A stretch of 64,000 bases of DNA, from contig NZ_LGDW01000455.1 of assembly GCF_001280005.1 (NCBI RefSeq), positions 49,085 to 113,084 on the forward strand. The letters are read 5' to 3'. The notes below the pieces were generated by a model. The model made no database searches, was not told the origin of the DNA, and saw only the letters and a list, made by a program, of their open reading frames with translations. This stretch comes from Streptomyces sp. NRRL WC-3618 (GTDB taxonomy: Bacteria > Actinomycetota > Actinomycetes > Streptomycetales > Streptomycetaceae). A program made the translations under genes and the position numbers. Positions 17,770-26,308 of the stretch are shown one piece after another. Each line of letters begins with the position of its first letter. Position 1 is the first letter of the stretch.

Positions 17770-19380
17770 CTACACGCCACCGGCGCGCCGCCCGCGCATC
17801 CCGGCGCCGATCGCCCAGCCGAGACCGCCGGCGGCGACCAGGACGAGGAGCATCTCGGGCAGGATGCCGAGCTCGGTGGCGGGCGTCTTCGAGGAACGCA
17901 GCGGCACCTTCTGGACGAGGGAGTCAGCCACGAACATCCGGGTCTTCTGGGTGATCCTCCCGTCCGGCATGATGATCGCGCTGACGCCGCTGGTCACCGG
18001 CACCGTGACGGTCCGGCTGTGCTCGACCGCGCGGATACGGGACATCGCGAGCTGCTGGTAGGTCATCTCGCTGCGGTCGAAGGTGGCGTTGTTGCTCGGC
18101 ACGGAGATCATCTGGGCACCGTGGGTGACGGTGTCACGTACGGCCCAGTCGAAGGCGGCCTCGTAGCAGGTGGCGAGGCCGACCTTGGCGCCGTCCATGG
18201 TGAATACTCCCGGCTTGCTGCCCCGGCTGAAGTCCTGGCGGACCATGGTGGTCCAGTTCTTGTTGATGTGTGCGAGCACCGAGCGCAGCGGAAGGTACTC
18301 ACCGAAGGGCTGGACCTGCCGCTTGTCGTACGTCTCGGTCGGGCCCTTCGCCGGGTCCCACAGGATCTGCTCGTTGTAGAGCCTGCCGTCCCGGTGGACC
18401 ACCCCGCCGACCGAGATGGGCACACCGATCGCCTTGGCCGCGCCCTCGATGACGGCGGCGGCGTCGGGGTATTCGAACGGGTCGACGTCGGAGGAGTTCT
18501 CCGGCCACAGCACGAAGTCTGGCTGTGGCATCTTGCCGGCCTTGACCTGGGCGGCCAGGCGCTGGGTCTCACGCGCGTGGTAGTCGAGCACGGCCCGCCG
18601 CTGGGCGTTGAAGTCGAGGCCCGCGCGGGGCACGTTGCCCTGGATGAGGGCGACGGTCGCGGTGCCGTCCTCGGCCTTGTCGCTCACGAGCGTCCGCGCG
18701 GCCAGGGCGCCCACCACGGGTACGGCCACGCTCAGCGCGGCGACGACCGCCGCAGCGCGGGGTACGGCGCCGGTACGGCGCCATTCGAGCACCTGCCGGA
18801 CAGCCTCGTACAGGCCGAAGCCGCACAGGACGACCCCGAAGCCGAGTACCGGAGTGCCGCCCAGCGCGGCGAGCGGCAGGAAGACGCCGTCCGCCTGGCC
18901 GAAGGCGATCTTGCCCCAGGGGAAGCCGCGGAAGGGCACACGCGCGCGTGCCGCCTCGCCCGCGATCCACACGGCCGCCGCCCACAGCGGCCACCCGGGC
19001 AGCTTCGACACGGCGGTGATGCCCACGCCGACCAGCGCGACGAAGACCGCCTCGACGGCGACCAGCGCCAGCCAGGGCCCGGAGCCGACCTCCACCCCGG
19101 TCCACACGAGCAGCGGCAGCAGAAAACCGAGGCCGAACAGATAGCCGAGACCGAGTGCCGCCTTCCAGGACCGGCCGCGCAGCACCCAGCCGAGGAGCGC
19201 GAAGGCGAGCAGCGCGAGCCACGACAGGGTGCGCGGCGGGAAGCTGACGTACAGGAGCACTCCGGCGAGCGCGGCGACGGCGGCCGGCCAGAGGCGCAGC
19301 AGCGGCGCGCGGCGTGAAGCGGGCGCGAGCTGCGGTTCGAGCTGGTCCGGCTCGGCTGTGGAAGGAGCGGTGGCGGTCAC
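17770..19380 (-). CDS. lnt: Apolipoprotein N-acyltransferase
   Basis: This 536-residue membrane enzyme adds the third acyl chain to lipoproteins. Six or more N-terminal helices precede a carbon-nitrogen hydrolase domain with the catalytic triad: Glu in LWPENSSD, Lys in ETYDKRQVQPFGEY and Cys in GLATCYEAAFDW. One further helix near the C-terminus anchors it. GTG 19380 gives a short Thr/Ala-rich cytosolic start; an upstream in-frame ATG at 19434 adds unlikely residues. Lnt paralogues are usual in Streptomyces, where lipoprotein N-acylation occurs but is not essential. Confidence 0.93.
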   Translation of the reverse strand: MTATAPSTAEPDQLEPQLAPASRRAPLLRLWPAAVAALAGVLLYVSFPPRTLSWLALLAFALLGWVLRGRSWKAALGLGYLFGLGFLLPLLVWTGVEVGSGPWLALVAVEAVFVALVGVGITAVSKLPGWPLWAAAVWIAGEAARARVPFRGFPWGKIAFGQADGVFLPLAALGGTPVLGFGVVLCGFGLYEAVRQVLEWRRTGAVPRAAAVVAALSVAVPVVGALAARTLVSDKAEDGTATVALIQGNVPRAGLDFNAQRRAVLDYHARETQRLAAQVKAGKMPQPDFVLWPENSSDVDPFEYPDAAAVIEGAAKAIGVPISVGGVVHRDGRLYNEQILWDPAKGPTETYDKRQVQPFGEYLPLRSVLAHINKNWTTMVRQDFSRGSKPGVFTMDGAKVGLATCYEAAFDWAVRDTVTHGAQMISVPSNNATFDRSEMTYQQLAMSRIRAVEHSRTVTVPVTSGVSAIIMPDGRITQKTRMFVADSLVQKVPLRSSKTPATELGILPEMLLVLVAAGGLGWAIGAGMRGRRAGGV

Positions 19381-19548
19381 TCCGGGAGTGTACGGCGCCT
19401 GCGGCGGACGCCGACAGCACGGTCCGTCCCACACCTGTGGGCTCGCTCACCCCGTCCGCGGCACCGTTTCTGCGCGACTCGTCCACACCGCCCCGCGCGG
19501 TCGGAGGCCCGTCACAGGTCGGTGGGCGACGGGTCGGGATCCACGGGG

Positions 19549-19860
19549 ATGACGTCGGCGACGGACGCGCCGTCGGCCAGCGAGAGACGAAACGTTTTGG
19601 ACGCGGCGGGCGTCGTCGTGCTGGGCGCCTGCGCCACCTGGTCGCTGATCACGGCCGCCAGACAAGGCGGCCGCCCCGAGGGCGTGCTCCTGTCGGTGCG
19701 CACGGTGGCCGCCGGCTACGCGCCGGACGGTTCTGCAGAGCGCTACTGCCCGTCGCCGCCCCCTGTACGGCGGCGCTGGCCGGGCTGAGCCTGGCGGTAG
19801 CCGCCCCGCACGCGCTGCGGCGACACCTCGCCTGCGGGAGCAGCGGCAACACCGGTGAGT
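19549..19860 (+). pseudogene. Decayed O-antigen-ligase-like membrane protein gene
   Basis: From ATG 19549 one frame reads a hydrophobic helix, VLDAAGVVVLGACATWSLIT, then GRPEGVLLSVRTVAAGYA. At about 19725 the sense continues in another frame as LLPVAAPCTAALAGLSLAVA and PHALRRHLACGSSGNTG, after which nothing similar follows. From memory, Streptomyces O-antigen ligase-like proteins begin with this series and run for several hundred residues. One frameshift plus loss of most of the 3' part makes this a remnant. Confidence 0.6.
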
Positions 19861-19882
19861 CGCCGCGAGAGTGGCTCGGGTG

Positions 19883-20449
19883 TCAGTGCGCGGCCCCGGT
19901 CACGCCCCGCAGCCGGGCCCTGATCACCCGTACGGCGGCCTCCGCGTTGTCCACCGTGATCGTGAACGTGTGCCCGTCCCCGAGGCTCAGCACCACGCCC
20001 TCACCGCGGCGGACGACGACCGCGGTGCCCTGGTGGGGGCGCCAGCGATACCCCCAGCCGCCCCACTGGCGCGGGGTGACCCTGGCCACGAACTCGGCGC
20101 CGACGATCTGGGACAGCGGAATGCGGCGGCGCGGCAGACCGATGTGGCCGCAGCGCACCTCGAGGGTGTCCTTGTCGACCTTCACGGCGACGTGCACGAA
20201 CGCGATGGTGCCGAAGAGGACGAGCAGTCCGGCCGCGATGCAGCCCACGACGGCCATGACGAGCGGTGCGGAGCCGGACGTCCACGCCGAGTCGACTGCC
20301 AGTTCGATACCGAGCGCCATGAAGGCGCAGCCACCGAGCGCCAGCAGCCACTGGGCACGATTGGTCGCCCGCCCGGTCCAGATCTCGGTCGGCACGGATT
20401 CGTCGGACCCGACGCGCCCGTCGGGTCCGTTGTGGGGGTGGTCCCTCAT
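19883..20449 (-). CDS. PH-domain (bPH-type) membrane protein
   Basis: The protein has 188 residues. A short polar start precedes two helices (about 40-60 and 65-90), then a bacterial PH-like beta domain: VDKDTLEVRCGHIGLPRRRI, the conserved IPLSQIVGAEFV, and the Trp-rich WGGWGYRWRPHQGTAVVVRR, ending in VDNAEAAVRVI. Many Streptomyces encode this family; function unknown, probably membrane-surface binding. ATG 20449 is chosen; GTG 20485 would add 12 residues with no better ribosome-binding site. Confidence 0.86.
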   Translation of the reverse strand: MRDHPHNGPDGRVGSDESVPTEIWTGRATNRAQWLLALGGCAFMALGIELAVDSAWTSGSAPLVMAVVGCIAAGLLVLFGTIAFVHVAVKVDKDTLEVRCGHIGLPRRRIPLSQIVGAEFVARVTPRQWGGWGYRWRPHQGTAVVVRRGEGVVLSLGDGHTFTITVDNAEAAVRVIRARLRGVTGAAH

Positions 20450-20534
20450 GTCGATGAGACTACTCAGGATCCGCTGCGCGGGCACCGGGTCGCTGAGCGT
20501 GACTACTCCGCCCGGCCGTCTTCCAGGCCGCCCG

Positions 20535-21320
20535 TCAGCGGACCGGAGCCGCCGCCCGCAGCAGACGGCCTTCCGCGTAGGCGAGCGCGGGCGCGGGCAG
20601 CGGACCCACGATGCCGTTCAGCAGTGCGGTGACAGTGCCTTCCGGCGAGGCCTCGGGTGCGGCCTGCGCGCCGATCCTGCGGAGCGTCTGAGCGGCCACC
20701 GCGCCGGCCGAGCCGTGCAGGACGAGCGGCGCGCGGCCGGGCCGCTGAACGGCCGCGCGGATGCGCTCGGCGACGAGTTCGTAATGGGTGCAGCCCAGGA
20801 CGACGGTCGTTACCTCGTCGGGGGTGAGGGCGGCAGCGGCGGCGACGGCGGCGTCGATCGCCGTCTCGTCCGCGTGCTCGACGGCTTCGGCCAGTCCCCA
20901 GCAGGGCACCTCGGTGACCGCGACGCCCTCGGCGAAGTTCCGGATGAGGCCATGCTGGTAGGCGCTTCCGGTGGTGGCGGGGGTCGCCCAGATCGCGATC
21001 GGCCCACCTCCCGCGGCGGCGGGCTTGATGGCCGGGACCGTACCGATGACCGGCAGCTCCGGTTCGAAGCGGGCTCGCAGGGCGGTCAGGGCGTGCACGG
21101 TCGCGGTGTTGCAGCCGACGATCAGCGCGTCGGGCCGCTGCGCGGCGGCGGCCTCGGCGACAGTCAGGGCGCGCTCGGTGAGATCCTGCGTGGTGCGCGG
21201 GCCCCACGGCATTCCCGCGGGGTCCAGGGAGAGTACGAGATCCGCGTCCGGCCGCAATCGCCGTACCGCCACGGCCGCGGGCAGAAGTCCGATTCCGGAG
21301 TCCATCAGCGCGATCTTCAC
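20535..21320 (-). CDS. Aspartate/glutamate racemase family protein
   Basis: The protein has 261 residues. Two catalytic cysteines face each other in the family fold: Cys70 in IVGCNTAT and Cys177 in LGCTHYELVAERI. The opening MKIALMDSGIGLLPAA matches glutamate racemase MurI (GVFDSGVGGLTV) with an unusual SGIGLL. Streptomyces also has a separate housekeeping murI, so this may be a paralogue making D-Glu or D-Asp or acting on another substrate. It diverges from the GT2 gene with 58 bp between them, giving a shared promoter region. Confidence 0.87.
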   Translation of the reverse strand: MKIALMDSGIGLLPAAVAVRRLRPDADLVLSLDPAGMPWGPRTTQDLTERALTVAEAAAAQRPDALIVGCNTATVHALTALRARFEPELPVIGTVPAIKPAAAGGGPIAIWATPATTGSAYQHGLIRNFAEGVAVTEVPCWGLAEAVEHADETAIDAAVAAAAALTPDEVTTVVLGCTHYELVAERIRAAVQRPGRAPLVLHGSAGAVAAQTLRRIGAQAAPEASPEGTVTALLNGIVGPLPAPALAYAEGRLLRAAAPVR

Positions 21321-21378
21321 CCGGTCACTATAAACGGCGTCCCCCTACGGCCCTCCGGGGTGGGGCAGACTGCGGCAG

Positions 21379-22557
21379 GTGAGCGCCGTTGTGTGGATCG
21401 CCGCCGGATCACTCGCCGCCTGGCTGTGGCTGCTGCTGTGCCAGGGCTTCTTCTGGCGTACGGACATCAGACTGCCGTCCTACGACCGGGAGCCGCACTC
21501 CTGGCCCTCCGTCTGTGTCGTCGTACCGGCGCGCGACGAGGCGGCCGTACTGCCCTCGAGCCTGCCGTCGCTGCTCGCCCAGGACTATCCGGGGCGGGCC
21601 GAGGTCTTCCTGGTCGACGACGGCAGCTCGGACGGCACCGCGGAGCTGGCCCGGGACTTGGCGCGGCGCCACGGTGGGCTGCCACTGACCGTGGACTCGC
21701 CCGGCGAACCACCGGCGGGCTGGACGGGCAAGCTGTGGGCCGTACGCCACGGCATCGGTCTGGCACGCGCGCGTGGACCCGAATACCTGCTGCTGACGGA
21801 CGCGGACATCGCCCACGCGCCCGACAGCCTGCGGGAGCTGGTGGCGGCCGCCCGGGGCGGCGGATACGACGCCGTGTCGCTGATGGCCCGGCTGCGGGTG
21901 GAGAGCGTCTGGGAGCGGCTCGTCGTGCCCGCCTTCGTGTACTTCTTCGCACAGCTCTATCCCTTCCGCCGGATCGGCAGGAAAGGGACGCGGACGGCCG
22001 CTGCCGCGGGCGGGTGCGTGCTGCTGCGCACCGAGACCGCCGACCGGGCCCGGATCCCGGACGCCATCCGCCACGCCGTCATCGACGACGTGGCACTCGC
22101 GCGGGCGGTCAAGGGCGGCGGTGGCCACATCTGGCTGGGGCTCGCCGAACGCGTGGACAGCGTGCGGCCCTACCCGCGGCTGCACGACCTGTGGCGGATG
22201 GTCTCGCGCAGCGCGTACGCGCAGTTGCGCCACAGCCCGCCCCTCCTGCTCGGTACGGTGCTCGGCCTCACCCTGGTCTATCTGGTGCCGCCGTTCGCGC
22301 TGCTCGCCGGGCTCGCCACCGGGACGACCCCGGCGGCGGTGTGCGGCGGCCTCGCGTGGCTGGTGATGGCGGGGACGTACGCCCCGATGCTGCGCTACTA
22401 CGGGCAGCGGCTGTGGCTCGCGCCGCTGCTGCCGTTCACCGCGTTCCTCTATCTCCTCATGACGGTCGATTCGGCGGTGCAGCACTACCAGGGGCGCGGC
22501 GCCGCCTGGAAGGGGCGGACGTACGCCCGTCCGGAAACCGCTGCCGAGGAGAGCTGA
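21379..22557 (+). CDS. Family 2 glycosyltransferase, HpnB-like
   Basis: The protein has 392 residues. An N-terminal helix is followed by a GT2 domain: VCVVVPARDEAAVLPSSLPS, VFLVDDGSSDGTAELA, the DxD-like LLLTDADIAHAP and the acceptor-side DDVALARAVK; three or four C-terminal helices follow. The closest named group is the hopene-associated glycosyltransferase HpnB, but no hopanoid gene lies in the window, so the acceptor is unknown. GTG 21379 is the start. Stop is 10 bp from the convergent TerD-type stop. Confidence 0.88.
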   Translation: MSAVVWIAAGSLAAWLWLLLCQGFFWRTDIRLPSYDREPHSWPSVCVVVPARDEAAVLPSSLPSLLAQDYPGRAEVFLVDDGSSDGTAELARDLARRHGGLPLTVDSPGEPPAGWTGKLWAVRHGIGLARARGPEYLLLTDADIAHAPDSLRELVAAARGGGYDAVSLMARLRVESVWERLVVPAFVYFFAQLYPFRRIGRKGTRTAAAAGGCVLLRTETADRARIPDAIRHAVIDDVALARAVKGGGGHIWLGLAERVDSVRPYPRLHDLWRMVSRSAYAQLRHSPPLLLGTVLGLTLVYLVPPFALLAGLATGTTPAAVCGGLAWLVMAGTYAPMLRYYGQRLWLAPLLPFTAFLYLLMTVDSAVQHYQGRGAAWKGRTYARPETAAEES

Positions 22558-22567
22558 TCCGCGGGCG

Positions 22568-23863
22568 TCACTTACGGCCGGGGGTCCAGTTCATGCCCCA
22601 GCCGTAGGCGCGGTCGACGGTCCGCTGCGGGCTCACCCCGCGCTCGGACACGAGATAGCGGGCCTCCCGCTGGACGATCAGGTCGCCGCCGGTGTTGGTG
22701 ATCAGGGCGAGCGCGCACACCGTGGAGGGCACCGTGCACTCGTCGAGCGAGAAGTCGACCGGTGCTCCGTTCGCCGGGGTCAGCGTGACCGTGGCGTGCA
22801 GGTCGGCGAAGGAGCGTGCCCCCGCGTAGATGGTCACGAAGATGAGGATGCGCCGGAAGGCCTGCGTGCGGTCCAGGTTGACGGTGAGGTTCTCACCGCT
22901 CGACACGGCCCCGGTGCGGTCGTCGCCGTCGAGGTGGATGTACGGCGGCTGGTGCAGCGCCCCGAAGGCGTTGCCGAGGGACTGTACGACGCCCTTGCTG
23001 CCGTCGGAGAGTTCGTAGAGGGCGCACAGGTCGAGGTCGAGATCGGAGTGCTGGGCGACGGCGCGGCCGAGTTTGCTGCCCCACCCCGAGAACTGCTTGT
23101 GCACCTGCCAGTTGAGGTTGACGCGCAGGGCGCCCGAGGTGCCGCCCTGCTTGGTGAGCGAGACGGACGGGGCCTGTTTGGTGAGCGTCACCTTGGTCAG
23201 GCGTACCGGCGTCGCGGGAGCGGCCGGAGGTGCGGGCGGGGGTACGGACACGGGTCGTGCGGGCGCCGGGGGCACGGTCGCCGGAGGTGCGACGGGCGGC
23301 GGGGTGGGCGGTGCGGCCTGCGGGGCGGGCGTGTGCTGGGGCTCGTCCACGGTGATGCCGAAGTCCGTGGCCAGGCCGGCCAGCCCGCTGCTGTAGCCCT
23401 GCCCGACCGCCCGGAACTTCCAGGCGCCCTGCCGACGGTAGAACTCGCCGAGCACGAACGCGGTTTCGACGGTTGCGCCGGCGTTGTCGAAGCGGGCGAC
23501 CACCGTGTCCCGCACCGCGTCACGGACCTCGATGTACAGGTCGGGGACCTGCCCGAACGTTCCTCCGTCGGCGGAGGCCGCGAGGACGACGGTCTCGACC
23601 GCCGGCTCCACGCGCGCGAGGTCGACGAGAAGGGTGTCCGTCACCCGGCCGCCCTCGTCCCGCTTGGCCTCGTGCCGGACCGCGTCCGAGGCGTGCACGG
23701 GCTGGTTGTAGAAGACGAAGTCGCTGTCCGAACGGACCTTTCCGGCCACCAGCAGCAGCGCGGAGGCATCCGCGTCGGGCACTCCGGCACCGGAGCGCCA
23801 GCCCAGTTCGACCCGGAGTGCCGTCGTGGGCACCGGAGCGTTGGATCCCTTAGGCATTGACAT
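22568..23863 (-). CDS. Two-domain TerD/TerF-like stress protein
   Basis: The protein has 431 residues. The N-terminal TerD domain (about 10-190: [40 protein letters not shown]) is joined by a Pro/Ala-rich linker (about 195-245) to a second TerD-like half ([20 protein letters not shown] to the C-terminus). The KSDFIFYNQ-type calcium-binding acidic residues are retained. Such proteins are linked to tellurite and oxidative stress and to membrane-associated signalling. ATG 23863 is chosen over ATG 23875; a GGGGG lies 5 bases ahead of the former. Confidence 0.9.
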   Translation of the reverse strand: MSMPKGSNAPVPTTALRVELGWRSGAGVPDADASALLLVAGKVRSDSDFVFYNQPVHASDAVRHEAKRDEGGRVTDTLLVDLARVEPAVETVVLAASADGGTFGQVPDLYIEVRDAVRDTVVARFDNAGATVETAFVLGEFYRRQGAWKFRAVGQGYSSGLAGLATDFGITVDEPQHTPAPQAAPPTPPPVAPPATVPPAPARPVSVPPPAPPAAPATPVRLTKVTLTKQAPSVSLTKQGGTSGALRVNLNWQVHKQFSGWGSKLGRAVAQHSDLDLDLCALYELSDGSKGVVQSLGNAFGALHQPPYIHLDGDDRTGAVSSGENLTVNLDRTQAFRRILIFVTIYAGARSFADLHATVTLTPANGAPVDFSLDECTVPSTVCALALITNTGGDLIVQREARYLVSERGVSPQRTVDRAYGWGMNWTPGRK

Positions 23864-24120
23864 GGCTGCCCCCATCTCTGCTGGCCTCGCGTCACAACCT
23901 ATCTCCCGGGCCCGTGAACGCCTGCTGAACTCCCCTGTCGAACGCGGGGCGACCCGTCGGTAACCCGCCCGGAACCAGGCCTTTACCTGATCTCGGCATG
24001 ACCAGGTGCCCCTTTTTGGCATGTTCGCTCACATTGGGGGTCCCACGTCACTGCCGACACGGAAAACAACCTTCTTATCGGTCTCCCCAACCAGCTCATC
24101 GTGGGCTTAACTTATGTGCC

Positions 24121-24564
24121 ATGACCTCCCCCCGCTCCACCTACGGCGGCGGCTACTACTCCGCCTTCCCGGACACTCCGATCTACGACTCGCTCGTCGC
24201 CGAGCGGGGCACCCCTCAGATCGCCCCGATCCGGGTCCCCGCCGCGTACGACACAGGCGGCAGCAACCTGCCCGCGCTGCCCTCGGCGCTCCCCGCGCTG
24301 CCGGCCGGCCCGTCCCAGCAGGCCCCCTCCTACGGCTACCCGCAGGCGCAGCAGCCCTCGCCGCTGCAGCAGGCGCCGGCGGCGTACATCCCGCAGCAGG
24401 TACCGCCTCGTGGTTACCCGGGCGGCGGCCAGCCGATGCAGCAGCAGCGTCCGGCGCCGGTGGCCACCGGCTACGAGGCGATGCGTCCTGCGGCTCCGCG
24501 ACCCGCGCAGCCGCAGTACCAGGACCCGTACAACAACCAGCAGCAGCAGTACCGCGGGTACTGA
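24121..24564 (+). CDS. DUF6643-like Gln/Pro/Tyr-rich protein
   Basis: The protein has 147 residues. The start TSPRSTYGGGYYSAFPDTPI, then YDSLVAERGTPQIAPIRVPA, is strongly conserved among Streptomyces by recollection; the rest is a low-complexity tail of Gln, Pro, Ala and Tyr with QQQ runs, ending QQQQYRGY. No signal or membrane segment. It is likely disordered and may undergo self-association, but function is unknown. ATG 24121 has no ribosome-binding site and follows a relatively AT-rich TTAACTTAT stretch 6-14 bases upstream, so a leaderless mRNA is plausible. Confidence 0.85.
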   Translation: MTSPRSTYGGGYYSAFPDTPIYDSLVAERGTPQIAPIRVPAAYDTGGSNLPALPSALPALPAGPSQQAPSYGYPQAQQPSPLQQAPAAYIPQQVPPRGYPGGGQPMQQQRPAPVATGYEAMRPAAPRPAQPQYQDPYNNQQQQYRGY

Positions 24565-24606
24565 TCCCACTCCCGGAATGTCAGTGCCTGCTGGCACGAT
24601 GGCGGT

Positions 24607-25431
24607 ATGGGGAATGCGGAACTGCACTCGATACATGTTCATCCGGTCAAGGCGTTCCGGGGCCAGTCGCCCCGGCAAGCCGTGGTGGAGCCCTGGGGGC
24701 TGGCCGGAGACCGGCGCTGGGTTCTGACAGACGCCGGGGGAAAGGTCGTCACACAACGCCAGCAGCCGCGCCTCGCGCAGGCCGCCGCCGAGCTGCTGCC
24801 CGGGGGCGGGATCCGACTGTCCGCGCCCGGTCGCGCGCCACTGACCGTGCCCGTCCCGGAGGTGACGGACACGACGACGGTGGACATCTTCGGCACCAAG
24901 GTGGAGGCGGTGCTCGCGGGTGACGACGCGCACGACTGGTGCGGCGGGTATCTGGGCGAGGACGTCCGTCTCGTGCACATGGACGATCCGGGCACGCGCC
25001 GCGCGGTCGACCCGGAGTTCGCGCTGCCCGGCGAGACGGTGAGCTTCGCCGACGAGTTCCCGCTGCTGATCACCACTCTCGCGTCGCTCGACGCCCTCAA
25101 TTCACTGATCGCGCAAGGGGACCACCCTCAGGAGGGCCCGCTGCCGATGAACCGCTTCCGGCCCAACGTGGTGGTCTCGGGGACGACCGCCTGGGCCGAG
25201 GACGGCTGGTCCCGGATCGCCATCGGCGAGGTCTCCTTCCGGGTCGCCAAGATGTGCGGGCGGTGCGTGGTGACCACCACCGACCAGGAGACCTCCGAAC
25301 GCGGGAAGGAACCGCTGCGCACGCTCGGACGTCATCGCCGCTTCGGCAACCAGTTGATCTTCGGCCAGAACCTCGTGCCCGAGACTCCCGGCACGATCAG
25401 CGTCGGCGATCCGCTCAAGATCCTCGAATAG
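24607..25431 (+). CDS. MOSC domain protein
   Basis: The protein has 274 residues. An N-terminal MOSC_N beta-barrel (HSIHVHPVKAFRG, WGLAGDRRWVLTD) precedes the MOSC domain with the NRFRPNVVVSG core and the conserved Cys in AKMCGRCVVTTTD, the likely molybdenum-cofactor or sulfur ligand. Relatives include YcbX and mARC, which reduce N-hydroxylated compounds with an electron donor. No reductase gene is adjacent. ATG 24607 lies 42 bp after the preceding gene on the same strand. Confidence 0.9.
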   Translation: MGNAELHSIHVHPVKAFRGQSPRQAVVEPWGLAGDRRWVLTDAGGKVVTQRQQPRLAQAAAELLPGGGIRLSAPGRAPLTVPVPEVTDTTTVDIFGTKVEAVLAGDDAHDWCGGYLGEDVRLVHMDDPGTRRAVDPEFALPGETVSFADEFPLLITTLASLDALNSLIAQGDHPQEGPLPMNRFRPNVVVSGTTAWAEDGWSRIAIGEVSFRVAKMCGRCVVTTTDQETSERGKEPLRTLGRHRRFGNQLIFGQNLVPETPGTISVGDPLKILE

Positions 25432-25439
25432 GCGGACAT

Positions 25440-25468
25440 GGTCTTCGGCCGCGCCTTCGGCCGTGACC
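25440..25468 (+). terminator. Hairpin after the MOSC gene
   Basis: GGTC-tt-CGGCCG, a 6-base loop, then CGGCCG-t-GACC form an interrupted 10-bp stem starting 9 bases after the stop. Confidence 0.5.
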
Positions 25469-25576
25469 TTCCGATTGGTCCCGTGGGCGGGAACACCGGC
25501 ACGTGGCCCGGCCGTTGGGTTGGTGAGAAGTCCATGTGACGGCCGGTGAGAGCGTTGTCACGGACCGGGGAGGGGG

Positions 25577-26191
25577 GTGCGGGCTGTGCGGGCGATCGGC
25601 GGACTCTGGCGCTGGCGGCACAATCCGCTGTGTCGCGCGACCGACCTGGCGGAGGCCTGGGTGGCGCTCGCGGCCCTGCTGCTGATCCTGCTCGCGGCAC
25701 CCCTCATCGGCGTCCTGGTCGGCGGCGCCGCCCAGGACGCGCTGCAACAGGCCGTACGGAACCAGCGCGAGGCCCGCCATCTCGTGACAGCCACCGTGGT
25801 CAGGAAGCTCGCCCGCTCCCCGCTGGAACCCGACCCCGAGTCGGCCTCCGCGCGGGAGGCCAGAAGCCGCGTGCAGGCCGACTGGACGGGACCGGACGGC
25901 ACGTCGCAGCACGGCACGGTCATGGCGAGCCTCAAGTCCCCGCATCCCGGCGACCACTTCGGCCTGTGGACGGACGGGCAGGGGCGAATAGCCGCCCGCC
26001 CGCTGGACACCGCCACCGCGACGGCGCACGCGGTTCTCGCCGGTTTCGGCGCGACCGCTCTGTCGGCCGGGTTCGCCGAGGGCGGCCGGCGCCTGATCGT
26101 CTGGCGCATGGTCCGTCGCCGGTACGCCCGCTGGGACCAGGCCTGGGAGCGGGCCGGACCCGACTGGGGCCGGACGGGGACCGGCAGTTGA
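25577..26191 (+). CDS. Rv1733c-like two-helix membrane protein
   Basis: The protein has 204 residues. A short basic start (WRWRHNPLCRATDLAEAWV) precedes a helix (about 30-50), a soluble loop with the typical VQADWTGPDGTSQHGTV repeat unit and GDHFGLWTDGQGR, a second helix region (about 155-170) and a basic tail. This pattern matches the Rv1733c family, widespread in actinobacteria and of unknown function. GTG 25577 is preceded by GGAGGGGG, giving a strong ribosome-binding site. Confidence 0.85.
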   Translation: MRAVRAIGGLWRWRHNPLCRATDLAEAWVALAALLLILLAAPLIGVLVGGAAQDALQQAVRNQREARHLVTATVVRKLARSPLEPDPESASAREARSRVQADWTGPDGTSQHGTVMASLKSPHPGDHFGLWTDGQGRIAARPLDTATATAHAVLAGFGATALSAGFAEGGRRLIVWRMVRRRYARWDQAWERAGPDWGRTGTGS

Positions 26192-26308
26192 CCGCGTTCC
26201 CGCTCTGGTCAACCCACCGTGCCCGCGCACGCTACGGTGGACCGGCCGACATCGTTCGGCACCTTCCGCGACTTCCCGCGTTCCACGAGGTGGGGGCACA
26301 GCAGCGCC

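Noticed and set aside
21379..22557. Hopanoid or other biosynthetic gene cluster around the HpnB-like glycosyltransferase
   Set aside because: No squalene-hopene cyclase, radical SAM HpnH or other pathway gene nearby; one glycosyltransferase is not a cluster. The geranylgeranyl-reductase-like gene at 57 kb is also isolated.
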